A stretch of 32,889 nt of DNA from Jimgerdemannia flammicorona (Eukaryota > Mucoromycota > Endogonomycetes > Endogonales > Endogonaceae): NCBI GenBank assembly GCA_003990745.1, contig RBNI01000347.1, positions 1 to 32,889 of the forward strand, given 5' to 3'. Below the pieces are notes generated by a model that did no database searches, was not told where the DNA came from, and saw nothing but the letters and a program-made list of their open reading frames with translations. Below are positions 19,985-29,538 of this stretch, piece after piece. The stretch's first letter is position 1. Every line of letters starts with the position of its first letter. The position numbers and the translations under genes were made by a program.

Positions 19985-20965
19985 CTAAGATATTCTCTCA
20001 CTGATATACTCTTTTTTATTATACCTCCAGGGATACACAAGATTCTGTACCCCTATTGAAACTTTAGAAGTGCTATTGAAGAGCAAACTATATACAAGTA
20101 TGATATAGTCTGTACAGCAATAGTAGCTATGATCTGGGGTTCTTTGATAGATTAGTAGAGGATATATCAGACCAGCTTAGTAATAATCTCAGTGTAGCTA
20201 TATATATATTCTTGATACAATTTAGTATACTGTATGAGGTGAGGAGCTCTGCTTTTTTGGTATAGTCTGGGGTTTCTACCCCTCACACATAAAAAGAACT
20301 GACTGAATACTATCTATTTTTGATAGGTTTCTAAGCTAGAGCTCTCTAAACTTGATGAGAGACAGATATCCTCTAGTACTGTCTGGCAGTATGAAGTTCT
20401 GGGCCAAAAATTCACTCTACTATATGCTTGAGTCACATTAAAATATATCAGGTATAATGTTTTTCTGCCCATATACATAGATAATAATGTCACCCCAATA
20501 ATGTTTTATATTTCAGAAAGAAAGGACCCAACTTAGAAGAACAGTGGCAGAGTCTAGTATGATCTTATCTACAGTTTTGAAGGCCAATATAGCTATTCTA
20601 TTCCAACTACATAATTACTATAGTACTGTCATCTTTGAGGAGAGCTCAGATATAATAGGTATTATACTCACAATAGATAATAGACTCATCAAGACATAGG
20701 ACCAGCAGATGGAGCAGTTTTTGTAAGGGTTAGATAATCTTTTATAAGGATTTGGCAGTTATTTTGTACAGGTTGAGTAGTCTTTTATAGAGAGTTGAGC
20801 TGGCAGTCAGGTATCTCTTTCTGTAGCACTAGTTTAGCCATTATGTCAGACCCTATCAGCTCCTTGGCCCTGCTCTATAGTATCACCAATGTAGTACTAT
20901 AGTATAGGGCCAGAGTGCCCATAAGACCTGAACCAGTAATGGAGCCTGAATCTGTAGTGGACTTC
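19985..20965. other. AT-rich stretch without recognised feature
   Basis: No convincing gene, RNA or element. A short plus-strand run, GYTRFCTPIETLEVLLKSKL (about 20030-20090), could continue the decayed frame on the left of the T tract, but it is too short to rely on. Confidence 0.5.
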
Positions 20966-21065
20966 AACTACTGGAAGTACCCTCCAACTGCCAGAAATGT
21001 CCTCTGACTGCAGAAAGTACCCTCTAATTGTCAGAAGTACTCTCTGACCACTAGAAGCACTCTCT
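20966..21065. repeat. 20-bp tandem repeat, 5 units
   Basis: Five consecutive units of exactly 20 bp (starts 20966, 20986, 21006, 21026, 21046), each on the pattern RACTGCCAGAAGTACCCTCT with scattered C/T and A/G changes. A sixth partial unit follows. It leads straight into the longer array at 21080. Confidence 0.92.
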
Positions 21066-21079
21066 GACCCAGACTTAGA

Positions 21080-21660
21080 CTTCTTAGTGGCTTGGGGTTA
21101 CCTCTTTACTACTGACAGAGGACTGCAAATTTTGTATACTCTCTCTGTCAACCCTACTAATTCTCTGGCCTAGGTATAGGCTGCTTGGGGATGCCCCATA
21201 CTGCTGGCAGAGGGCTGTAAATTTTGTGCACTCTCTCCACCAATCTTGCTCCCTCTGCCAATTCTACACCCTTTACTGGTCCTGCCAATACCTCTATTCT
21301 GGATGCCAGTGGCTTGGGGTGCCCCTTGCTACTGGTGGAGGGCTATAAACTTTGCATACTTCTTTCACCCCAAGTATAGGCTGCTTGGAATTGCTCCTTG
21401 CTACTGACAGAGGGCTGTAAATTTTGCATACTCCTCCCACCTACTCTGCTCCCTCTGCCAACCCCCTCTATTCTGGACCCTTGTAGCTTGGGGCTGTCCC
21501 TTACTACTGGTGGAGAGCTGTAAATTTTGTATACTCTCTCTACTAATCCTACTTACCAACCTAAGTACTGACAGTATAGGACTGTTCCTTACTGCTAATG
21601 GAGGGCCACAAATTTTGTACACTCTCTCTACTACTATCAACCCTACTGACCACTGCCCCA
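21080..21660. repeat. Degenerate array of about 70-130 bp units, six copies
   Basis: Six related blocks, each with a gcttgggg-like head (three are ggcttgggg), a ccttactactg segment, agagggctgtaaattttg and atactctctc. Heads begin near 21089, 21180, 21308, 21378, 21484 and 21570, so intervals vary from about 70 to 130 bp. An open minus-strand frame of 86 codons across part of it (21401-21661) seems to be a product of the repeat and not a gene. Confidence 0.8.
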
Positions 21661-22683
21661 CTTAGACTACAAACTCTGAGCTGAGCCCTTTCTTTTTTTT
21701 TTTTCCTTTTATTTTAAATAATTAAATATTTCATAAGGTTAATTAACTTATCTGCAAACCCCAGAACTTGTCAAATTTTAGTAGTTCATACCTCACCAAG
21801 ATTTCAGATATATATATGTCCAGATTGTCTCAGTATTCAGTATATATCTCTTAGAGGCAACAAGATCCACCCCACCTGAGAACACCTACTTAATGGGAGC
21901 ACTGATGGTAGGAATTACCAGGTAGTCCTGAGCCATACTACATAGACTGGAAAAGTCCATTTGATGCAGCTGTGGCCATACACCCCAGTGAGTAGAGTAG
22001 TGATTAGAACTATAGTTAGGTTGGTGAATTAAATTGGCCCAATATAACCAACCACCTGACAACCCACTTTCTACCAGTTGAGTACCTTTATACTCTCTAG
22101 CAGGATCATGTGGTCACTGGTGAGATAAATGGTGAGTTTGTCTATTGATGACAGCTCTTCCACTAATGACTCTCTCTTCTTCTTTCTGCTAAAGTAAATG
22201 TAAGACAGGAGAGATCTCTTGGTATATTTATCTGAACTTTAGCCAGAACCTTGTAGCAGTATATAGTTGTTTTAGTATATTTCAATTATAGTCTGCTTGA
22301 CTCTCTCAATATAGTACTGCTCTTAGCCCTGATCTTTATAGTATTATAGCTTTAAGTGTAGGTTCAGTACTGTTTGGAAAAAGAGAGTGAGTTTTGTAGG
22401 GATTTCTCTATTTTGAAAGAGGCAATGACCACATACTGATATACTTGTACTGATTGAGTATATGGTAGCATCTGTTTTGGAGTAGTATTTTCTAAGCTTA
22501 CTTAGAGCAACCACTATGATATATCTCTGATCCAGGCTTAACCATAAATCACTACAACTCTTCAGCCTATTCTCAAGCTTGTCCTCTAGCTGGTCAATTA
22601 AAAGGTTGTATACCAATATTGCAGAGCTTATTTTCAGAGTAGTTTGTTTGACTATATTCTTCTAGTTATATATAGTAAGCTGT
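21661..22683. other. AT-rich stretch without recognised feature
   Basis: No supported gene. A minus-strand frame of 90 codons at 22344-22616 (LEDKLENRLKSCSDLWLSLD, SKTDATIYSISTSISVCGHC) is isolated and resembles nothing I know. There are no obvious tandem repeats. Confidence 0.5.
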
Positions 22684-22700
22684 TACATTATATAGAGGCA
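22684..22700. repeat. Left target-site duplication of retroposon X1
   Basis: TACATTATATAGAGGCA, repeated at 23887-23903 with one A/T difference (16 of 17). It directly precedes the 5' end of X1. Confidence 0.93.
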
Positions 22701-23886
22701 CTCCTTTCTCCACTATCTTACTGATCACAAGGTTTGGTAGGCAACCTTCCAAGTCCCCTTTCCCCTAATATTACCCCTCTACCTCGGGTTGGTTTGCTGT
22801 ACCTACAAGGGCATGGTAGAAGGAGGGCAATAGTGATGAGTTGCCTCTTTATCGGTATCAGATCGGTGTCTTCTCCACTTTTTCGTGGTTTCTGGTATCT
22901 TTGACTATGTCTGGAGTGCATCTGTTTTGGTGCAGTGCCTTCTTCCTTTTACCATCACCAACAAGATACTGTCTTGGTATGTCTCAGGCTATATAGGGAG
23001 TCAGCTGACCTTGGGCATCAAGTGCTCAGTATAGGTTACCTACAGGTCCCCGGTACCTGTGGTGAGGCCCTCTGGCTTTGGCGAGCTTCCCGGTGAGTAC
23101 AGTTCTGGCATAGGTGACTACTTTGTGGGTGTTGTTGAGATGGGAGGGGAGATGACTGTCACAGATAGGAGGAAGGGCAATAATGGTGAACCAGTAGGGT
23201 GCCAGGCTGGGGGCAGTCATTGGGGCTGGGGCGGGTGCTGCTTTGGTAGGGTCTTTTGATTGGTACAGCATGGTTAGATAGTAGGTGTCACTCTTGGCTT
23301 CTTTTGGCAATTCATGGAGTTGGGCCCCAGTCATCTGAGGGGGTTGGGGGGCCTGAGGCTACCCATTTCAGACATCTTGGCTATACTCAACTGGAACTGG
23401 GAGCTGACATGGCAACATGATCGAGGCCAATAGGCTTGAGTAGTGGAGTATTGGGGGTCTCATCCTGCCTCATATATAAGTCCTCTACTTACCTCAACTG
23501 GGAGAACCAGGCCCTACCCACTGTGTTGTACTTTGATGAGGGTTTTTTCTTTGCCTGTCATTCTCTTTGGAGTGGCAGGGACTATTCTATTTGGCTCAAG
23601 TGTGGCCTTGTACATATGTTGGGTTCTCAGGCATGTACTTTTGGTCATTGGCATATGGCTGGGTTTCTCCTGGTAGTAGGGAGAGCATGGTGTGCAGAAT
23701 GAGGTACAGGCTACTTTGCTCTGCTGCACCTGGTATGGTCGAGCTGCTGGACAATAGCTAGCCTAGGTTTATGGGGGGGCAGTGCTTGATGGGTGGTGGG
23801 GGAGGGTTTTGGCCTATATAGTCTAGGTTCTTTTCCAATAAAAATGTAGGACATAGAGTCTGTTAAACAAAAAAAAAAAAAAAAAA
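22701..23886 (+). mobile_element. Retroposon X, copy X1, complete insertion
   Basis: A 1,186-bp insertion bounded by a 17-bp target-site duplication (22684-22700 and 23887-23903, one mismatch). It ends in A18 (23869-23886), with AATAAAAA at 23837-23844, 25 nt before the tail. These are the marks of target-primed reverse transcription of a polyadenylated RNA. It has no reverse transcriptase, so it was probably mobilised in trans, perhaps by one of the LINEs here. A second copy (X2) covers its last 437 bp, so it is a repeat family and not a one-off retrocopy. It keeps CpG (seven in 22741-23100), unlike the old LINEs, which suggests a younger insertion. It is too long for a typical SINE and I see no tRNA-like A/B boxes. 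The source RNA is unknown. Confidence 0.88.
23026..23334 (-). CDS. Open frame antisense to the X1 tail
   Basis: The longest open frame in X1, 102 codons from an ATG at 23334 on the strand opposite to the poly(A) tail: MTGAQLHELPKEAKSDTYYL at the start, then a Pro/Ala stretch (TKAAPAPAPMTAPSLAPYWF) and a basic end (GKLAKARGPHHRYRGPVGNL). No known domain, signal peptide or membrane segment. Upstream in the same frame there are stops, including TAG. Coding on the antisense strand of a retroposed RNA is unexpected, so it may be chance in a GC-richer sequence. Alternatively the transcript that was retroposed was antisense to an older gene. Confidence 0.25.
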   Translation of the reverse strand: MTGAQLHELPKEAKSDTYYLTMLYQSKDPTKAAPAPAPMTAPSLAPYWFTIIALPPICDSHLPSHLNNTHKVVTYARTVLTGKLAKARGPHHRYRGPVGNLY

Positions 23887-23903
23887 TACTTTATATAGAG
23901 GCA
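23887..23903. repeat. Right target-site duplication of retroposon X1
   Basis: TACTTTATATAGAGGCA, abutting the A18 tail and matching 22684-22700 at 16 of 17 positions. Confidence 0.93.
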
Positions 23904-25755
23904 GACAAAATGAGTATAGGGCCAGAGCAATTACTATTTACTTCCAAAACTCCGATAATATTCTTAAGTATATCCCACTTGCTTTCACCTATAACCTCAC
24001 TTTACATTTCTCTATCAGTAGTAACTATTGAATCTATTGGCTTTTTTTGTTTTATTTTTTTTAAAAAAAAAAAAAAATTCTCAATTATCTGAAATAAGTT
24101 ACTTCAGCTGACTAAAAAAAAGAATACATACTACAGCAAACTCCAGCATGTACTAAATAATTGTAAATATTGAGTTTCAATGCATACATATGTCTAATAT
24201 CAGCTCTTTCAGAGCTAAACTGATTGCTCTATACTGTATAGCGAATTTGTCTTATTATTATATAGATGATCAGACCAATACAATCAGTTTGTGCAGCTTA
24301 GAAACTATACTTAGAGCCCTCTATTTTAGATATTTTGTCTATATATATATATAAGATAGTCCTGAACAGCAAGGTTTAGTACATGGGCCTGGTATCATAC
24401 ATAATAGCTTTCTACACCAAAGGCCACATTTTCCTGTTTGAGACTAACTGTTAAAACTTAAAAAATGATAAGTTGTTTTGTAGTATTATCTGTTGTAATG
24501 GCCAAAATCTATACTTAAAATATTTAGTTGGCAAATTTATGTAAAAATAAATAATTAATAAAATCTGTTTTATTTTAGGATCTTCCTCAAAATACTGACC
24601 TGATAGTAAGCCTTACTTTTTTATCTTAGTTGTGATTCCAAGCTCCCAGATATAACTAATAAAAATATCTATAATGTTTTCTCTAGAATAAGGGTCAGCA
24701 AGTTTGATAAAGTCAAGGGTGAGAGATTTAAGCTACTAATTGAGGTCAATTCAATAATTAGTAATACTCAGAAATGAAAATTATATTAGAAGATGTCCAT
24801 ATATTGATTATAAATAAAATTTTATCTACCAAATTCTATTTATTAAATGTGAGATTAAATTAGTAAGCTCTTTATAAATATATATATATGATTCAGCTTA
24901 TAAAGGTCATATTACTGTTCTTATTTATTTATTTTATCTGAAGTATCTGGTAAAGATTATAATATTCCTTCCTATAGATCTCCAGGATATCTTTGCAAAT
25001 AGTATTAGTACTTGGCAAATATAAATCATACTTGAGGAGGCCAAAGATACTATGCAATTAATCACTCTCAATAGTTATGAATAGCTGATCTGTACATACA
25101 ATTTAGTGAATGAGTTAATTTCAAAATTCTGCCAAAAGTATAGCTAAATATTTTTGATTAAACAGGGTTTTTGATACAGAAATGATCTGTAATGGTTCTA
25201 GTTTTATTAAGAGGAAGTAGCTAAATCTGGAAGTTCTAGTTGGCCTAAAGTAGCTTGAAGAGATACTTAAAGGTTCAAGTATTCTTGAAAGATTTCTGGG
25301 AGAAAATATTCTGAGCTTTATTCAGGCAGAGAATAAGGATATTTATATATGATCCAAAAGAAATATCTGGAAGAATCTTGAAAAAGAAGAGAAATGCCAA
25401 GAGATAGATTCTCAGTAAAGCTGACTAATACTATTCTACAATGTTTCAAAAGGTTCTATGACTAGCTAAGATAAGATACTTAGCATCAAGGAAAGATAAG
25501 AATGTTCTAGTAATGTCTGGGTACTGAGAGAAGGTTTCTAAGCAAGTAGAAGGTGGCAGAACATAGTAGAATATTTAAGAAATGACAAGAAAAGACTAAC
25601 TAAAAGATGTGAAAATATACTAAGACTAAATATGACTGTAAAATTATTATATAGTCAGATAATCAGATAAATATACCCACCATAGCTTGGATATTAATTT
25701 TATTTATCTTTATGTTCTTTTTGATTTTGCCAGAGTACTTGTCTTTTATATGTCA
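23904..25755. other. AT-rich stretch without recognised feature
   Basis: About 1.85 kb, strongly AT-rich, with short A and T runs (24061-24077) and TA microsatellites (24343-24354, 24879-24889). I found no convincing gene, tandem array or transposon domain on either strand. Plus-strand pieces around 25140-25500 look faintly coding-like but are cut by many stops. Probably very old decayed repeat. Confidence 0.5.
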
Positions 25756-25767
25756 ATATATATTTGA
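25756..25767. repeat. Left target-site duplication of LINE D
   Basis: ATATATATTTGA, identical to 31543-31554. It sits directly outside the T15 tract (25768-25782), which is the A-tail of the minus-strand LINE D. Confidence 0.9.
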
Positions 25768-25893
25768 TTTTTTTTTTTTTTTATAGTCACTTGGACTTCC
25801 CTTTATTACCACAATCTATATTAATAATACAATATTACCCCCATCCCCTCACCCAATATTCCTTGGATCCCCCTCACTCCCTTCTACCCCTCT

Positions 25894-28800
25894 CTATTGG
25901 AAGATGATCCAGTCACCCACCACCCAGACCTGCCCTCTACTTTTCCAGCACATATACTTTACCAGTCTCTGGCATCTACCCTCTCCAGGTCCCCACCCCC
26001 ACCACCAGCTATTCAAAATGTCCAATAACAGCCATTCCCACTGTGCCACCCTATCCCCAATCCCTATCTGCCAACCCTCCTCGAATACATATAACCAATG
26101 TCCAGCTAGCCCAACCCATATTACCAGAGCCCAACTCAGTATCAGCCATTCATCACCAACCCCCCCCACTAACCTATGGTAGAGCTCTCCCCATCTCCCC
26201 CCTTCCCCTCCTACCAGTGCTCACAGCCCTAACCTGTCTGCAATGTGATACCAAAAAACCCCCAGAATGTCACACTCATCAAGCCAATGTTCAGGCATTT
26301 GAATCACTCCCCCTTTCTGTCTAACATCTAAACATTCCTCACACTCATACTGGCCATCTGCCACTAAGTGCCCAACTGAAAGTTCAACATCACATTCCAC
26401 CTTAGAAACTGCTACCATACTACTCAGAACTTGGGGGGGAGCCACCACATCACCTGCTTGCTCCAAGGCCAAAGCCTATTTCAGTCCCACCTCTCGCTGA
26501 TCCCCTCTCTCTGCCACACAATAGGCCATAGGTCCCCCCCTAAGCCCTGCAAGCACTCCATACCATCACTAAGTCGAAAGTCCTCTATCAAAGTGCCACC
26601 TAACAGAAGCCTATCCCATCTCCACATCTGTGGTCCCTAACCTCCCTCACCTTCATCACCCTGCTATTGCAGACCAATTCTCTAGGCACCATCTACTACC
26701 TCCCACCAAAAGCCCTTATATCACATCCTCTTGCTCCTATCCAGGGCCACTATTGTAAGCAGATTGCCAGATATACCATGGGGGGAATACCAGGCCTCCT
26801 ACACCCTCTACATGAGTGGTACCCACTCCTGTCCCTATAACTCACTTGTCCTCTTCAGCCACCATGCTTGCAAGCAATGAAGGTATTTGGAGAAGTCCAC
26901 TAAGCCCAGTCTACTGCTCTCCACAGGTAGAGTCAGCATCTCTCATTCTATCTGACTCTGCTGCCCAGCCCAGATACATGTCCTTACCATCTTCAGAAGG
27001 TGTCTGACTACCCATGCTGGGAAGTCCAGATGGTACCCCACATACCACAACTTTGGCAGCCAATATACATTCAGTACTATCACCCTTCCTGCCAAGGAAA
27101 TGTGCTGACCACTCTACTATAAAAGCACATCCCCCCATACTAGAAGTCGCTGTTCCCACCAAGCATGAGGAAGGAGAGACCCATATACAGAGAAGTAGAT
27201 CCTCAGATACAAACAGGATCCCCTACTTGCACCACCATCCCAATCATGTTGCCACCAACTATTCCTCTACCCAACACCATAGTCTCGCATTTGTGCCAAT
27301 TAAGCTTAGCACCAGAGCCCCTCTCATACCATTCTATAGTCTGCCATAATTCCTCCACAACTGCCAATGAACTCAATCTAACTACCATATCATCCACAAA
27401 GGCCCCCACCTTCTAATTAATCCTAAGAATGTCCAAACCCCCAATTCAACAACTGATCCTATCCAATAGAGGCTCCAAGAAAAGGGCATATAAGATGGGT
27501 GACAAAGGATCTCCTTGCAGCACCCCATGACCCAGAGAGAAGGTGATACCTCTGTATCCATTGACCACCAAGGCTGCCTAACTGTCTTCCAAAAGACTGA
27601 TCAATGACCTCCAGACCTCTGGTGAAACACCCACCCACTTCAGCACTCCTTCTAGCCAGATCCTCCACACTCTATCATATGCCTTCTCCTGATCCAGAAA
27701 CACTAGTCAGCCATCAACCCCTGCAGCCTGAGCCCCTTCAATCACTCTATGGACCCAGGCTGTCCCATCTCAAATTAACTGACCACCAACAAAACCTCTC
27801 TGCTCAACTCCCAGCACTTGCTGTGTGATCCCCTGCAGCCTAGTCACCAAGACCTTCATAACCAGCTTATGGTCCATATCAAGGAGCATAATTGGACACC
27901 AGTTCTTCCAATCTTCCCTTCTCCTCTTATCCTTAAAGAGCAAAGAGACCAGCCCTAGATGCTGGCCCCCAATCCAAGTTCTAGACTGAAGAATCTCATT
28001 GCACATCTCTGTCAACTCCTCCAACACTGCCTCCACCCTGGCCATCTTTTTCCAAAAATCCCAGAGAAGTCCATCCTCTCCTGGTACCATTCCCTTACTT
28101 GTCACAGCCAGGACCATGTACACCTCCTCCCCTCTCACTTAGTTCCTCAGAGCCCCTAAACCCATCACTGGGTTCAGATGCCAACCCTTCAACTGCCATT
28201 CAATGTCCAAGACATCTCCACCCCCTTCTTTCTCACTCCATAGGTCCTCTCAGTGGGACCATAGCAATCCCAAAATCGCTGGAGTCCCCACCACCATCTC
28301 CCCATCCTCATCCAAGACACCATCCCACTGCTGCTTAGTTCTCCATGCTTGTAATATCTATAATAAAAACTGAGTGGGTTGCTCCCCTTCCTCCAATCCT
28401 TACCACCTCAACCTTGCCACCATCCCCTTCAATTTAGCCTCTTCCTCCAATCACAGCACCTCCTTAAGTTTCCTGACTTCCTTCTGAATCCTTACAATGT
28501 ACCAGTCTACCACCTCCCTATCTTCTAGTACTTCTGCCCATCTCTCTAAGAGTGTCCCCAGCTGCTACGAGGCCCAGTACATTCTCTGCCACCGCTGAGC
28601 ACTCTTCCCTTTCCCTGCCTCTCTCCAATATCCCTGAGCACTCAATTTCAGCCTTCTCCAACAATCTCCTATTGCCAGACCCTGCTCCCACCATTGACTG
28701 ATTTTCCAACAACCTCTGTCTCTCAGTCAGCCCACAAATCACTGTCTTCTAACAAAGAGAAATTGAGCTGCCAATGTCCAGACCCATCCCCACTTCCCCC

Positions 28801-29508
28801 AAACCTCCCCCCCCCAAGCAGACCTCAGTGATCAGACCATGGGCACTACACCACCTCCAGCATGGCTCAGATATCTACTCCCCAGCATTCTGCCATCAGT
28901 ATCCAGTCGATTCTCGAACCCAGCCCAGCCACTCAGTGAGTATAAATTCTATGATCCTCTCAGAACTGTCTTCCTGAGTCCACCAGAGAGCTCAACCTCT
29001 CTATCTCTATCCAACTATCCAACCCACTACTGTGGCCCTTCATCTCTCTCCCACTGTCAGTCCAGTCTACTCTATTATCTCTTACCATATTGAAATCCCC
29101 TGCCAGGCATTTGGTTTCAGCCTCAACCATAATACCAGCCTCTTGCAAATTCCTGATCCAGTCCACCCACTCCCCCCTCTCCACCAGGCAATAATATGAC
29201 CCAACCATCAGAGGGCTCCAACTAGGTCTCTTCCATACTCCTCACACCAATTGACTCCTCTAATGTCCTATATCACCAATGTCCCCCATCTCCTTCCACA
29301 CTAAGATACCCACCCACCCAAACCACACTATCACTCCCCCCCACTCCCTAGTCCAATCCTGAAAGTCCACTTCAGCCTCATAATGTGCATCCTGTAGTAA
29401 AAAGAGATCCGCATCCAGCCTCTTGAGTCAACCAAATATGAACCTCCACCAAGCTGCCCCCCTCAACCCATTTATGTTCAAAGAAAATATTCTAGTTGTA
29501 CTGTTCAT
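25894..29508 (-). pseudogene. LINE D ORF2: endonuclease, reverse transcriptase, CCHC finger; broken
   Basis: The ATG at 29508 opens MNSTTRIFSLNINGLRGAAW, an APE endonuclease N-terminus. It continues with DADLFLLQDAHYEAEVDFQD (Asp stands where LQE is usual), WVDWIRNLQEAGIMVEAETK, GDFNMVRDN and CPWSDHW (about 28836-28856). RT blocks follow: SKGMVPGEDGLLWDFWKKM (about 28070), LLFKDKRRREDWKNW, FLDQEKAYDRVW (about 27670), VLQGDPLSPILYALFLE and the catalytic FVDD at 27389-27400. The C-terminal finger is CEEC then EHWLDEC (about 26270-26345). Stops and frameshifts occur in every domain, for example TGA in the first 30 codons and after GGQLI. I see no RNase H domain after the RT. Family role: nick target DNA, prime from it and copy the RNA. 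Confidence 0.9.
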
Positions 29509-29538
29509 ATTAAATAATGTTGAATGTTATAACCCAGC

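Noticed and set aside
23436..23702. Membrane protein in X1 from a hydrophobic plus-strand frame
   Set aside because: The aligned part of X2 has stops near both ends of the stretch and many amino-acid-changing differences, so there is no sign of coding constraint.
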